From NCBI GenBank assembly GCA_023627715.1, contig JAMAHW010000021.1:1-64000 (forward strand): DNA of 64,000 nt, written 5' to 3'. The DNA comes from Periconia sp. R9002 (lineage: Eukaryota > Ascomycota > Dothideomycetes > Pleosporales > Periconiaceae). The position numbers and the translations under genes are program-made. The notes beneath the pieces were generated by a model. It ran no database searches. It was not told where the DNA came from and was given only the letters and a program-made list of their open reading frames with translations. This document shows positions 33,869 through 44,651 of this stretch, one piece after another. Positions within the stretch are counted from its first letter, which is position 1. Each line of letters starts with the position of its first letter.

Positions 33869-35179
33869 TCAATTCCTGGCCCCACCCAAAACATTCTTTT
33901 GGTATGCCCTAGTGATTGGCGTCATCCGCTCCATAGCCTGCCTATCCTCAGCCTCGAAGTCATATAATCCATAATCAGCCAGATTGTTCTGATGGATGTA
34001 AGCAGCGACCTCGCTGAGCTTGACTTGGTCGCCACCGTACTGCTGCGCATGAAGAATGGCGCGGGTCAGACAACGAGCATCGCTTCCGGTCGGATGCTGC
34101 TGCACGCCTTCCGCAAGATCGACGAGGTAGTAGTCGTGTGCGTTAATACTAATATTCTTCCTACCACCTGTCAGATCCGAGATCTGGGAAGGGTTTGCCG
34201 TAGGAACGTAGGCGTGAGAAGTATACCAAGTCTTCGCGTTCCAGTAGTGAGTATGAACTGTACCTCGAATGACGTATGTGTGCGTCGTGTAGGCGCGGGA
34301 CCAATTGATGAACCTAACCATCGAATCAGGGGTCCAACCAGCTCGACGTAACCGCTCGACTATGTCGTACCAAAACGTGTGTTTGGGGAAATATGTGAGC
34401 AGTTCTACCGCACTAACTTCAAAATCGAGAAGGCGGATGTCGGCCTGCTGCGAAGTGCAGTGGCTGAAGAATCCGTGGTCTTCTCCATTCAATTGGGCAT
34501 TGTTGAGAGTCAAGCCTAGAATTGACTGGGCGGCGCGCCGAGCCCCGTCCGAGAGCTTGATAGTCCCGTAGATTTTGATAGGGAAATTCGATGGCGTATT
34601 CGAAGGGTTCGAGGGTCCCGTAGCACCTGAAGCCCCTGAGACATTCGATGACGCATTCGAAGAAATCGAGGGTGCCGTAGTACTTGAGGCCCCTGAGTCA
34701 TCTACTGTTTGTGTATATGGCGAGGCCTCGGGAACTACTGAAAGATCACGTGCCGTCGAGTCAGGCATATACATATCCGGGTGGTTGTAATCTGGGAAAT
34801 GTGGGGCCACCCACTGAGGATCAAAAACCATAGGTGTCTCTTCCCAGAGGATGGGGGACGGCACCGGTGGAGGTGTTGGTGGCCAAGGATTAGCCTCCTC
34901 TTCAGTCATTTGGCGGAAGTAGGGAGAGCTCGGTACCTCGACTAGATCGTATGGAGAGTAGAGGTTGCTGACCATATGCGTGCTATTATAGTAGCTGATA
35001 TTGGACTCCTCCGCTGCAAACTGCGTCAATTGCTGATATGGTGTATGTGTAGACTCTTCGGATGTCCCTTGTGGAACCGTCTGGGTCTGGGTCTGTGTCT
35101 GTGTCTGCGTCTGCATCTGGTTCTGCATCTGCGTCTGCGTCTGCTTATGGATGCGCGAGGATCGTCGTAAAGGTGCCAT
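33869..35179 (-). CDS. Orphan family member A (intronless)
   Basis: A single exon of 436 aa from the ATG at 35179 (MAPLRRSSRIHKQ). An upstream in-frame ATG at 35212 is possible. A Gln/Thr hexanucleotide repeat follows the basic N-terminus, then a Pro/Ser-rich region. The conserved domain occupies roughly residues 210-430, with LLTYFPKHTFWYDIVERL and VDLAEGVQQHPTGSDAR shared with members B (10.2 kb) and C (13.3 kb). Lack of introns, where B and C are split at the corresponding places, could mean intron loss or a retrocopy origin. The basic start could be a nuclear signal. A TATATATA box lies about 90 bp upstream at 35268-35275. Function unknown; the gene looks intact. Confidence 0.75.
   Translation of the reverse strand: MAPLRRSSRIHKQTQTQMQNQMQTQTQTQTQTQTVPQGTSEESTHTPYQQLTQFAAEESNISYYNSTHMVSNLYSPYDLVEVPSSPYFRQMTEEEANPWPPTPPPVPSPILWEETPMVFDPQWVAPHFPDYNHPDMYMPDSTARDLSVVPEASPYTQTVDDSGASSTTAPSISSNASSNVSGASGATGPSNPSNTPSNFPIKIYGTIKLSDGARRAAQSILGLTLNNAQLNGEDHGFFSHCTSQQADIRLLDFEVSAVELLTYFPKHTFWYDIVERLRRAGWTPDSMVRFINWSRAYTTHTYVIRGTVHTHYWNAKTWYTSHAYVPTANPSQISDLTGGRKNISINAHDYYLVDLAEGVQQHPTGSDARCLTRAILHAQQYGGDQVKLSEVAAYIHQNNLADYGLYDFEAEDRQAMERMTPITRAYQKNVLGGARN
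35079..35146. repeat. Hexanucleotide repeat (Gln-Thr coding)
   Basis: Units of GTCTGN/GTCTGC on the plus strand encode alternating Gln and Thr (with some Met/Asn) near the N-terminus of orphan protein A. Such repeats vary in length between strains. Confidence 0.7.
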
Positions 35180-35267
35180 TTTGTTTTGAATGTGGTACAG
35201 TTTCAAATTCAACCTGTTGAATGTGGAAGTGTCTGCATGAAAAAGGAATATGCTAGGAATAGTTCAA

Positions 35268-35275
35268 TATATATA
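35268..35275 (-). promoter_or_regulatory. TATA-like box of orphan gene A
   Basis: TATATATA about 90 bp upstream of the ATG at 35179. Confidence 0.45.
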
Positions 35276-36026
35276 AGTCTATGTGGCCACCATGTTGTTG
35301 AACGATGTTGTAGAAATGATCATCGGTATGCCTTTACAATGCTGTGAGACTAATCCCAAGAAATGTCCCAGGCAGGTCATTTTCCTGGCCGTTTGTGAAA
35401 GATCATACCCGACATTTTTGCACAATGAATCCCATCCTCGTAGAGTTATCTTTTTTCTGTGTTTTGTTGCGAGTGTGAGTGTCAGGAACTACTAGTAAAT
35501 AGAGCATTTTGATGTTGAAATCATTGATACATGTATACAACAGTACACATAAATCCAAAGCAAAGACGGTTCATGCAGTTTTTCTCCTGTTTCACTACCG
35601 TCAAAGATTTTGATGTGGTCTGTGGCGGTCAACTATTATGTAGACTTTATCCCCTCAGCCTCGGCAGGGGTGGAGGACAGCAGTGGTTTGCCCAGGTTTG
35701 CACCATTACGTCACGTGATAAACTCACAGTCAATGACAGGATGCGCTTGCCCGCGATACAATCTTGATGTTCCATGAGAACCGCCCATTGAGACCTAGCA
35801 ATGTTTAACACGAGAGAAAAGAATCGGCACATGACATTTCGATTCCACAAAAATGTTGATTTTTCCACTCCGTACCTTCATTTCCGCGCTACGCCGCAAT
35901 CTATTTCTCCACTCTACCTAATCCACATGTCTCATACCTAGACATTCAAACCACAAACATTGTTTCTCAAGAAACATTCTGCAGTATCGAAGAAGAAAGA
36001 AAAAGAAGCGTTCTAAGAAGCTCACC
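35276..36026. other. Divergent promoter spacer between orphan gene A and the Zn2Cys6 gene
   Basis: No coding sequence supported. A TCACGTGA palindrome occurs at 35710-35717. Confidence 0.45.
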
Positions 36027-37322
36027 ATGCCCAACACTCCCCCCAGAGTCCGCGACGCATGCGACCGCTGCCACTCAAAGAAGATGCGTTGCAAGCGCGC
36101 GGGTACACGCTGTGAGCGATGTCAGCAGGCCGGTGTGAGATGTACTTTCAGCCCAAGGACTCCTTACAATGCCTCGAATCGGTCTCGAAACCATCATCGT
36201 AGATCGACGAAGTCTAGCTTTGTTGAATCGGAGGATTTTCTGGGGAATGATATGGGTAAGCTACAATTGATCTAAAAGGACGCTGACAGAGCTTCCGCAC
36301 CAGGATTGGGAAAAGATTATTGACGGTTAGTAGTAACACCAGAAACGACACCTAAAACGCCGCTTCAAAATATACCTGACCCAAACGAGTGCAACATCAC
36401 CTCGTCGACATTTTCCCTTCCCAACGAATGGGACCTCAACACCATCACATTCCCGCAACCTAATAACGGAGACCTCTGTCTCCCCACAACATTACCAGAC
36501 CTCAACGATGTATGGACGAATATGCCAGCCCTAGAATTCGATACAACCCTCACTACACCATCGCCCCCCACGCTCTTCAGCAGCACAGCCCCCGAAGCCA
36601 CGACGTCGCAAGATCCAAATCAAACAAACCACCAACACAACCAACCCCCTTTCTCCCTCCCCGAACTCTGCACCGAGATATTCCGCACATCCGAAATCGA
36701 TGTCACCGCAGACAATGCAGCATCGAACGATACACAAACTCACCACCCACACCAACCCTCCTACTGCCAAACCTTCGCCTCATCACATTCCCTCTCCCAA
36801 ACCCTTTCCTCCTACACCACCACCACCACCACCACCAACCCACCCCTCACCGACGCCGACACCCTCCTCATCCTAGCCACCACGACAAAACTCCTAGACC
36901 GGTACGACTCCATCTTTACCTTCTGGCTTTCCCTCCTCTGCCCTATTTTCCCCTCCCCCGAACTAGCTTCAGTCTCCCACCGCTCCCGCAGTCTCCGGGA
37001 CGCAATTATCCACATCTTACCGCCTCCAGCAAACACAGCGCCGCTTCTTGGTCCGATTTGCTACGTCGCGCAGATACGGTTGTTGCTTGAGATTGCGCGG
37101 AAGATGTATGATCGGTTCAGCGGGGTTTTAAAGAGGTTTTTGGGGGAGGTGGTAAGGGGTGAGATCTCGAGGACGACGTTGGGGTTGGTGGTGAGGAGGG
37201 AGGGTGTGGTGAAGGCGAAGAAGGAGAGGGTTTTGGGGCTGGTGGAGAGTGATCGGGTAAGGGGGGAGATGGAGAAGGGGTTTGGGATGTTGGAGGCGGA
37301 AGGGGAGGGTGGTGAGGTGTAG
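36027..37322 (+). CDS. Zn2Cys6 transcription factor, AflR-like
   Basis: Exons 36027-36255 and 36331-37322 (75-bp intron) give 406 aa. The N-terminus has the complete binuclear cluster CDRCHSKKMRCKRAGTRCER plus CQQAGVRC (residues about 11-38), with a basic linker behind it. The middle is Ser/Thr/Pro-rich. The C-terminal region (residues about 270-400) resembles the AflR-type regulatory domain, with GPICYVAQIRLLLEIARKMY. AflR-like factors usually control adjacent biosynthetic clusters, and the neighbours here are an MFS exporter and an EthD protein. Coding DNA switches sharply from C-rich to G-rich near 37060. Another acceptor at 36303 would cause an early stop, so 36330 is preferred. Confidence 0.82.
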
Positions 37323-37451
37323 GTGGGTATGTAGTACACCTGTTTTTTTGTGGGATGATGGGTGGTTGGTATGGACTAGCTACTTATGTATCAAGGGGAA
37401 GTTTTCATCACACGTTGTGAAGCGAAAAGCTTCACGTGCTGCTTGTACAAA

Positions 37452-39242
37452 CTACTTTCCAACATTTTCTTTCTCTACCATCCCATACTCAGTCTTAAGA
37501 TCCTTCCTCATTTCCACCTCCCGTACCCCCCACGTAATCAAAAACCCCAACGCAGAAAACGCAACCGCAACCTGCCAACACCGTTCAAGTGCACCCATGT
37601 AAGCAGCGATGACCTGCGACTTATACGGTTCGAAGAGAGACTGGATCAGTCTCGCAGACGCTTTCTCATACGCACCTCCATTCTGCAGCGACATGCGCAG
37701 GTCCGAGTCCGCAATCCCAACCGCGAGCTGGTCAAAGCGAGTGTTGAAAATCGCAGCTGGGATCGCTACACCCCAGATGGAACCGAGGCTGCGGAGAAAC
37801 CCCCACGTCGCGGTGGAAGTTGCCACGTCTTTTTCTTCTAGCTCGACCTGCACGGCGGGGAGGGTGGTGGTGGAGACGAGTCCGATGCCTGCAGCGCAGA
37901 GGATTTGGAAGACGGTCCACTGCGCGGTGGATGATCTTGAGTCGAGTGTGGTAAAAAGACCGAGTCCCAAGGTTTGCAGACCAAACCCTGTGATGAGGAG
38001 TGGTTTGTATTTCCCTGTTGCGGTCATGAGACTACCTGCGATGATCGCGAATGGAACGAGTACGATAAGAGTCGGGAGGAGCTGGACTCCTGATCGAGTC
38101 GGACTCGCCAGCAAGACAGCTTGAAAGTACACGGGTAAGAAGTACAATACCCAGTACAGAATCATACCGTGTATAAAAACCAGCACGAAGGCAAGGAGCG
38201 AGGTGCGCTTTGCGAAGAGTCTAGGTGGCATGACAGGTTCGCTCCCATGTCCAGAGACTTCGTAAACGTGGAACGCAATCATTCCTAGAAAGCCCAAGAC
38301 CAGAGGAACAACAGTGCGCCAAGATGACCAGGGACGCAACGTTCCCCCATAAGCCAGTGCGATCAAAAGAGATACCATTGCCAAAACAAGAATAGAGTTT
38401 CCGATATAGTCGAGTCTCTTCAATTTACGCAGTACACTCGTCTCCTTCTCATACTCGACGTGCAAAAACAGCACCAGAAGCACCAGCACCGCACCCGCAA
38501 CCGGTACACCAATGTAAAACGTCCATCGCCAGCTGACGCGATCAACAAGCACTCCACCGACAACGGGTCCAATCGATGAACCGGCGGAAAAAACAGCAAA
38601 AATGATCCCCAAGATGGCGCCTCGCTTCCGCATCGGTACCAAGTCGCAGACGATGATCTCGAGGAGGATGTTGACGCCGCCGAGACCGACGCCCTGCAGC
38701 GTCCGCCCGGCTATCAACATCGCGACGGAGTTGGCGCCCCCGGAAATGCCGCTTCCAAGCGCAAACATGGCGACGGTGGATATGCGGGGCCAGCGACGGC
38801 CGAACACACCTGCCAGCTGTCCAAAGAGAGGCTGCACAACGGCACTGTGACGTATTTCTGTTAGCCAGTGCCATTGTGGGACGCATGAACAATGCTCGAA
38901 GAATACGTACCTCGACAAGAAAACCGCATTGACAAACCACACATACTCCTCGCGGGAACTCAGAGTGTTGGAGATGGTTGGCAAAGCCGTTGAGGTTACA
39001 GTTGATTCAATTGCCGTTAGAAGGGAGGTGATGCACAGACTAGCAATGATGGTCCAGAACCGCCAGTCCCAGTTGAGGTGTTCTGTTGACTTGGCGTCGT
39101 TGTGAGGTTTTCCTGTTGAAGTAGGTTGAGAGGCATCGTTTGTGGCGGATGCGGATTGGTTTGTTGTTATTGTACCAGTGCTCAGCTCTCCTTTCGGCAC
39201 GTCTACGACCTCGCTCTTGACGGTCGATTCAAGCATTGACAT
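37452..39242 (-). CDS. MFS drug-type exporter (DHA2 / 14-TM)
   Basis: Exons 39242-38911 and 38844-37452 give 574 aa. The 66-bp intron has no stop and keeps frame, so the unspliced frame also reads through but would insert 22 hydrophilic residues into TM2. A hydrophilic N-terminus of about 50 residues leads to 14 predicted membrane helices. MFS motif A is seen as GQLAGVFGRRW after TM2, and antiporter motif C as GSSIGPVVGGVLVD in TM5. The family exports drugs, mycotoxins or siderophores by proton antiport. It is convergent with the AflR-like gene and divergent from the EthD gene, so export of a cluster product is a reasonable inference. Confidence 0.9.
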   Translation of the reverse strand: MSMLESTVKSEVVDVPKGELSTGTITTNQSASATNDASQPTSTGKPHNDAKSTEHLNWDWRFWTIIASLCITSLLTAIESTVTSTALPTISNTLSSREEYVWFVNAVFLSRYVFFEHCSCVPQWHWLTEIRHSAVVQPLFGQLAGVFGRRWPRISTVAMFALGSGISGGANSVAMLIAGRTLQGVGLGGVNILLEIIVCDLVPMRKRGAILGIIFAVFSAGSSIGPVVGGVLVDRVSWRWTFYIGVPVAGAVLVLLVLFLHVEYEKETSVLRKLKRLDYIGNSILVLAMVSLLIALAYGGTLRPWSSWRTVVPLVLGFLGMIAFHVYEVSGHGSEPVMPPRLFAKRTSLLAFVLVFIHGMILYWVLYFLPVYFQAVLLASPTRSGVQLLPTLIVLVPFAIIAGSLMTATGKYKPLLITGFGLQTLGLGLFTTLDSRSSTAQWTVFQILCAAGIGLVSTTTLPAVQVELEEKDVATSTATWGFLRSLGSIWGVAIPAAIFNTRFDQLAVGIADSDLRMSLQNGGAYEKASARLIQSLFEPYKSQVIAAYMGALERCWQVAVAFSALGFLITWGVREVEMRKDLKTEYGMVEKENVGK

Positions 39243-39768
39243 TGTTTGATGTTCATAGAAATATCAATTGATATCAAAGCTCCAAGATAACGAAACATAC
39301 ATCACAGTGCTAAGGGAAACTGCTTGTTTTATCTTCATTTTTCATCTGTACGAATAAGGGGATATACGTCTTATTAGATCGCAAAACGCCCATTGGATGT
39401 TGGCAAACGAAAACGCCGACCGGAGTTCTCGAGGTCGGCCGGCCTGTAGTTGTCACGTAACCAACCTCAAGTGCCGTCGCGGCGCAGCATCATGCTTTTC
39501 GTAAGCTTTGAAATCGCCGACGGCGGCGGTAAGAATAGAGACAAATCGCATCGGGGTTCCATACGCATTCCTCGCTATGACGTATAAGCCCGGTGGGGAA
39601 ACCGGCTCTACCGCATCCACCGGTGCAATCATCTGTGTCCCCGTAAAGACTGATTTCGGATGGTCAGTAGGAACGGTATAAGTAGACCGCGATTTGCTGA
39701 ATTCTTCAATCTTCTAATTCAAATCTCCTGCGTCTTGTCGAACTCGAAAGAAAAAAGGTCTAGCAACT
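39243..39768. promoter_or_regulatory. Divergent promoter between MFS exporter and EthD gene
   Basis: A 526-bp spacer with inverted CGG/CCG elements typical of Zn2Cys6 binding (GGTCGGCCGGCC at 39433-39444; CCGACGGCGG near 39520) and a CGACCTCGAGAAC-like flank. Co-control of both genes by the nearby AflR-like factor is an inference. Confidence 0.4.
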
Positions 39769-40364
39769 ATGGCTCCAACCCGCGAATTAGCCATCAAACT
39801 CTCCGGACTCCGCTACAAGCACCCAGACATCTCCGAGAAAGATTTCCATGAGCATGCCAGCCAAGTCCACGCGGCAAAGGCGGCTGTAATCCAGCAACGC
39901 CATGGTGCGCTGAAGGTATCCCAGGTAAGGAGCCAGAGGTGACTCTGTATTCGCCAGTGCTGTCATTATTCGAGTCCCTGAGCAACGACCAAAGCACTAA
40001 CGTGTCACCCTATCAGCTCCATACGCCCTCCCCTCTCCGCGACATCTACCGCAACCAAATGGCATGGGCCGTGCAACCAGGCTGGACCATCGACGACCAC
40101 GACCTCGAAGTCAGCGTGTGGGTGCGCGACGTCGAGACCATGATGAAGATTGTGACGGACCCGGACTTCCAGGCCCTCACGACCATGGAGACACATATCA
40201 TCGACATCTCGCGTGGGACGCTGCGTGCGGGCTGGGAGGAGGTGTATGTTGAAGATGGCAGGATTGTGGAGGTCCCTGCTCCCGGGTATGGTGCGTATGA
40301 GGAGAAGATCAAGCTGGCGACTGAGGCGAAAGGAACGACGGGACCTAACGATCTTGTTTTGTGA
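39769..40364 (+). CDS. EthD-domain protein (dimeric alpha/beta barrel)
   Basis: Exons 39769-39924 and 40017-40364 give 167 aa, phase 0, with a 92-bp intron. The N-terminus (ELAIKLSGLRYKHPDISEKD then FHEHASQVHAAK) and the C-terminal barrel half (AWAVQPGWTIDDHDLEVSVW, DPDFQALTTMETHIIDISRG) match the fungal EthD family, where small barrels decarboxylate, dehydrate or cyclise polyketide intermediates in several clusters. No signal peptide. A catalytic His is plausible at FHEHAS or at the TMETHII position. Context with an exporter and an AflR-like regulator supports a metabolic role, but no polyketide synthase lies in the window. Confidence 0.8.
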
Positions 40365-41041
40365 ATTTTTGCCGCCGGTAGAATCGGTTTGAATGAGCAA
40401 GATGGGGGTTTCTTGAAGGATGGTCGCGCGCGGCCTGCGTGTTCGTTGAGAATTGCGCAATCTGTCTCAGGATCAATGTAGAGTCAGCCAATCTAAATGA
40501 AGACGGATCAGCTCGGGTGGTCACTGAATGTGTGATGGAATCACTTAATGGTGCAGGTTATATCGTGTTTGTGTAATGAGTGCCTTTGGTGGGGAAAGGA
40601 GTGGCGCATGAGGTAACGGAACGGGCCGGTCCGTGGCGATGGGAGCTCTAACCGAATTTCGCACCACCCTACCTACTCCAAAGTCAAGCACCTATAATTC
40701 ACAGAGACAGAAAAAACGATACAAGATGGAAAGAACGAACGAACGTATCATCGCAAGACAATTTGATCGATGTCCATCAACACATTCAACACTAAACACT
40801 ACAACATAATTCAAGGGCTCATGACTAACACTTTGTATACAGTGGTGGAAGCAAAGGGAAGTCAAAGGCAAGTAGAATCGATGGAAAGCAGACATATTCT
40901 CTTCATTCATCAAGGCATTATTCATACACGTCTCGCAACACAGAACACAGGGTGACTGCTTCCACAAATGAACCTCGAGCACTAGTCCCTTCCCAGGCCG
41001 GTACGGCCTAGGAGAGAGGGCCAACACACCCGAAATATCCC
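40365..41041. other. Spacer
   Basis: Holds the 3' ends of the EthD gene and of CCCH gene Z2. No further gene seen. Confidence 0.5.
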
Positions 41042-41594
41042 TTAGGTCTTGCGTGAGGCCGGAACGGCTGTCGCCAGGGGGTTGTTCAAAATGTAAGGCA
41101 TCAACTCCTCCCCCGCGTGGGCATAGATACAGGCTGGTTTGTTGCAAAATCCGCGCTGGCGCAACCCGAAGCAGCGTGGGGGCATGTGAAAAAGACAGTT
41201 CTTCACTTGCTCTCCATGCCCGTCAAAGTGTGAGTAACTCCCGGTGCATGGCGGGTTTTGAGATGTAGGCGACGAATCCTAACAATCACGTCAGTTCGGT
41301 CTTCAAGCAGGGAAACGAGAGAGAAGTTTATCACATACCTGTCCACCGCGATACCACTTCCACCATTTCCGGCAAATGTGAGCGTTCTCACAATTCGGGT
41401 TCCTGCATTGCCTCCTGCCTTCTAGGTCGCCTTTCAGGTCTCTGAGGCAAAGGTTCACCAGGTGGGTGTGCATGCGGTAAACCGAAGGCCAGGCCTGTAG
41501 CCACTGGTCCTGCGCTGCCGGAGCGGCCGTCTGATTCTTCCAGGGTGTAAGTAGGGTGAGCAGGGAAACAGGAACAGAGAGAACTTACAGCCAT
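41042..41594 (-). CDS. CCCH-type zinc-finger mini-protein Z2 (paralogue of 22376-22963)
   Basis: Exons 41594-41589 (only ATG GCT), 41536-41339 and 41278-41042 give 146 aa. Introns are 52 and 60 bp with GTAAGT and GTATGT donors. The exon 2 frame contains LCLRDLKGDLEGRRQCRNPN followed by CENAHIC, and exon 3 has PCTGSYSHFDGH and HMPPRCFGLRQRGFCNKPAC with IYAH, giving a C-x8-C-x4-C-x3-H finger. These blocks align one for one with Z1 at 22.4 kb, and the second intron sits at the equivalent place (10-11 residues after the HIC motif) in the same phase. RNA binding is inferred from the finger type. The two-codon first exon is the least certain part. No long ORF marks this gene, so it is easily overlooked. 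Confidence 0.65.
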
Positions 41595-42922
41595 AGTGGG
41601 AGGGTGATGCCAAGCGCAGCGACAAGGCGAAGCAGAAGTGGGACGCAACCGAACGAGACAGGTAGAAGATGAAGCGATGCAGCAGCAGCAGCGGTCAGGG
41701 CCAGGGCCAGTAGGCGGCGGCAACGCATAGAGGCAAAGCAGAGAGGCAAAGCAGAGAGGCAAAGCAGAGAGGCAACGCGAAGAGCTTATAGAGGTGAGGT
41801 GAGGAGAGGAAAAGAAACGGAGCAGAGCGAAGGAGATGTCAACTTATACCCGCCTGCGTCCAAGGAGCTTACCTAACGACTTCTACCCAGAAGGGTAGTC
41901 GGTGACTCATGAAGCCATCGCTGGTGCTGGGTGGAAGAGGTGGAAGAGCACTTGAGGGAAGGAGCGGCCGTGTCACGTGCCTGCGCGCTGCCCTGCCCGA
42001 CTCCACACCACATACAGACGTATGTACAGGCGACAAGTCCTGCTAGGCAATTGGCCTGCTACACCTTCATCTGCTCGCTCATTATCGTATGCTACGATGT
42101 GTGGTGACATGTCTACAAGAGACGTTAGTGTTTATACACCTTGATTTGAGGTTTGAAGTCGATATACATCGTGCAGGCACTCCTCCTTGGATATGTATGT
42201 AGCTACTGGGACGACAGTCATAAATTGCCCATGCAGGTGCTCTTGAGACCGTATGCCCAATTGGGCAATAGATGCAGCCTGGCCTCGATCACGCCATCGC
42301 CAGGAGGTGGAAAGAGCGTAGAGAGGGAAGGAGCAGGGTAGATCACGTGCCGCACTTCGTTGGGTTGGCCGCGCCTCAAGCGGCATGTGCCGCCTCCTTG
42401 ACAGGCACCTCCAGTTGGGGGATTATGGCATTGAACAGCACCTTATCTCTATTGACACTTAGAACTCTTATCACGCGCGAAAGGCTTCAGTCCATGATCC
42501 TTTCTAGTCATTGATGATAATTGATGTGCATCAATTGATGGTCGCTGCGGGACGGGCCGTTGCGCCATTTCCCATTACCCAACACGGGTGCTTCACGCTT
42601 TGAGCAGTCATTTGTCTCTTCAATCTGGAGCATGACAGCCAAATCCGTTCGGAATGGCCGATTCGAGGACGGGTGATTGGGTCCAGAACTTTTCTCAAAC
42701 ACATGCTGTGTCAGTCTATGGGGGAACTTCGTTATTGAGAAGAAATAGTCATTAGCATTAAATTATATAAAGAGACCCAGTACTAAGCTACTCCATGCCC
42801 ACGCATCGCTACCCAGATAAAACCAAAAAGAATCCTCTAAAAGAACGCCAAACCGAGCCAAAGAATTAAGAAACAGGAAACTAATGGAAATTCATTATAG
42901 GACGTCTCAACCCTAGGGCTTC
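41595..42922. other. Spacer with short tandem repeats
   Basis: Upstream of Z2. A 13-bp tandem repeat lies at 41731-41775. Two segments near 41907-41985 and 42289-42350 look like diverged copies of one another (CCATCGC..GG.GG.GGAAGAG, GAGGGAAGGAGC, CACGTGCC). No gene supported. Confidence 0.45.
41731..41775. repeat. 13-bp tandem repeat
   Basis: Three full units of AGGCAAAGCAGAG and a partial fourth. Confidence 0.85.
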
Positions 42923-44651
42923 TCAAAGCCCCATTTTCTCGTCAAGGTAAACACGTCCGTGCCGCTTGGAAGAGCGAGTGCGAAGGTACCTGACGCCTAC
43001 AACCAGGGACCCAAGACAGAAAACCGCAAGAGCGATCCTAACTGTGTTGATATCCACGCCTCTGAGGCATTTCGCGTGTTCGGCGGCAGTAGCAAGTGCG
43101 GGGACATTGTTGTTATTGTTGACAAGGACCTGCACCTGTGGAGCAGCAACGCCATCTTGCTGTCCCTGTTCAATCGCAAAGTCGCTCATGTCTGTTTTCT
43201 TTCCTGCCGTGCACTTCTGCTCAGCTGTGGGCTCCCACTCGATCACCTTGGCAGGGACATTCTTTTCAAAGAAGACGCGCCATTTGGCCTTTGCGTCTTT
43301 GCCCTCGGCCGGTTGGTACTGGATCAAACCGCGGCCCCTGGGGGATTTGAATTCGGGATCCTCCTGAGCTTCATACTTTGGATCCTTGGATTCAGCCAGA
43401 ACAATAGGGTTGTAAAGGACCCATTCCAAGGGCACCGTCGCACCGAAAATGGCTCTAAGCTCTGCGGTGATCATTTCGTTGTATGAGTGCGGCTGTCCGT
43501 CGTCGCCACGAGCGTCCTGCCTTCCTGCACGATCCCACTGGGGATGCAGACCCACGGGGTCTGGGTTGTAGTAATTGTCGTCATTTGGGTTGCGGACTTC
43601 CGTGTAGGGCGCGAAGACGAAGACCTGGGGATCCGAGCCTTCCTCGAACATTTTGCCCTTTTGCCGGAGCGCGTCCAGGCCGCCAGCATGAGTGGTGGTC
43701 GCCGGGGAGTAGCCGTGGCGGAGCGTTTGGATCGCGTGTTCCTTGAACAAGGCGAACTGTGCTGCTGTCGGAAACTCCGTAAGGTACTCTGGTTTATCTG
43801 GTTCGTCTGGTTCGTCTGCGCCCTCTTCTGGCCTTCCCACACCTGGGGGGTACCACTTCGTGGGTTTGATGGAAAAGCCGTCCGGGAGATCTTCCCAATA
43901 ATACATTTCGGGCTCGAAGACGGGGTCCTGGTAGATGTGGTTCGCCCAGGCTCCGTGCTTGGACACGACAATGACGGAGGTACAGCCGTATAGGCGGGGT
44001 GTGGACAGCGACACGGGTGTCTTGCCGAACTCGACCATCTGGGCTGTCGTTTTGCCATAGTCTTGGTCAATTTCGGGGTCTGGTAAGGGGACATAGTAGG
44101 ATCCTGCCGTGTTCTCGTGCGCGTGCCACGCCTCGCTGGACAGGAACTGTCTGGCGTCCTTATAGTTTTCTGGTCCCGACCATTTGCAGGTGTCGGGTTC
44201 TGGGTCTCGTTGCTGGTAGAAGATGTGGAGGGGGTTGCTGGTGTCCGTACAGATCTTTAGACCTTTTCCGCAACTAGAGCCCGGGTTAGAGTCAGCAGAG
44301 TTCACTCAGGCACATTAAGCTCCAGATACAGAGCCATCTGTTACCAAAAGCCCACGTGATGAGACGTATTGAGACAGCAATCATGTACTGTAGCCACCCT
44401 CGTTGCATATTAATAGCTAACTTTATCCCGGCGAGGAAGGAATGTGAAGAATGATATTCCACGCATAGTGGCAAAGACATCCCGATGCTCCATGAATTCT
44501 CAAGAAATATCAGAACGCACCTCTTGGGGTTACATGGCGGTCTTTTATTACCCAGTTTCGGTTCCTTTGTGGTAGGCTGGATGCTCCGTCCTACCGTTCC
44601 CTGCGCAAGGGAGGCTAGAAGAATCACAGGAGTGATGTGATTGAACAACAT
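42923..44651 (-). CDS. Secreted or membrane-anchored protein of unknown function
   Basis: Exons 44651-44521 and 44273-42923 give 493 aa. A signal peptide MLFNHITPVILLASLAQGTVG starts exon 1 (first 20 residues hydrophobic). The 247-bp intron is long for this genome, so an extra small exon is possible. The ectodomain contains LYGCTSVIVVSKHGAWANHI, a GC(T/A)..(V/I)..S..G.(W/V)..H pattern I associate with an expanded group of ascomycete extracellular proteins without known activity. A C-terminal helix (TVRIALAVFCLGSLVVGV) and a basic tail suggest a type I membrane anchor. Cys pairs near the mature N-terminus (PPCNPK, SCGKGLKIC, DTCKW) may form disulfides. The call is limited to topology. Confidence 0.68.

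Noticed and set aside
36512..37090. 192-codon Pro/His-rich frame
   Set aside because: Frame-shifted shadow of the C-rich part of the AflR-like gene.
41388..41762. 124-codon minus frame overlapping Z2
   Set aside because: Shadow frame; the Z2 reading has paired splice sites and zinc-finger motifs matched by Z1.
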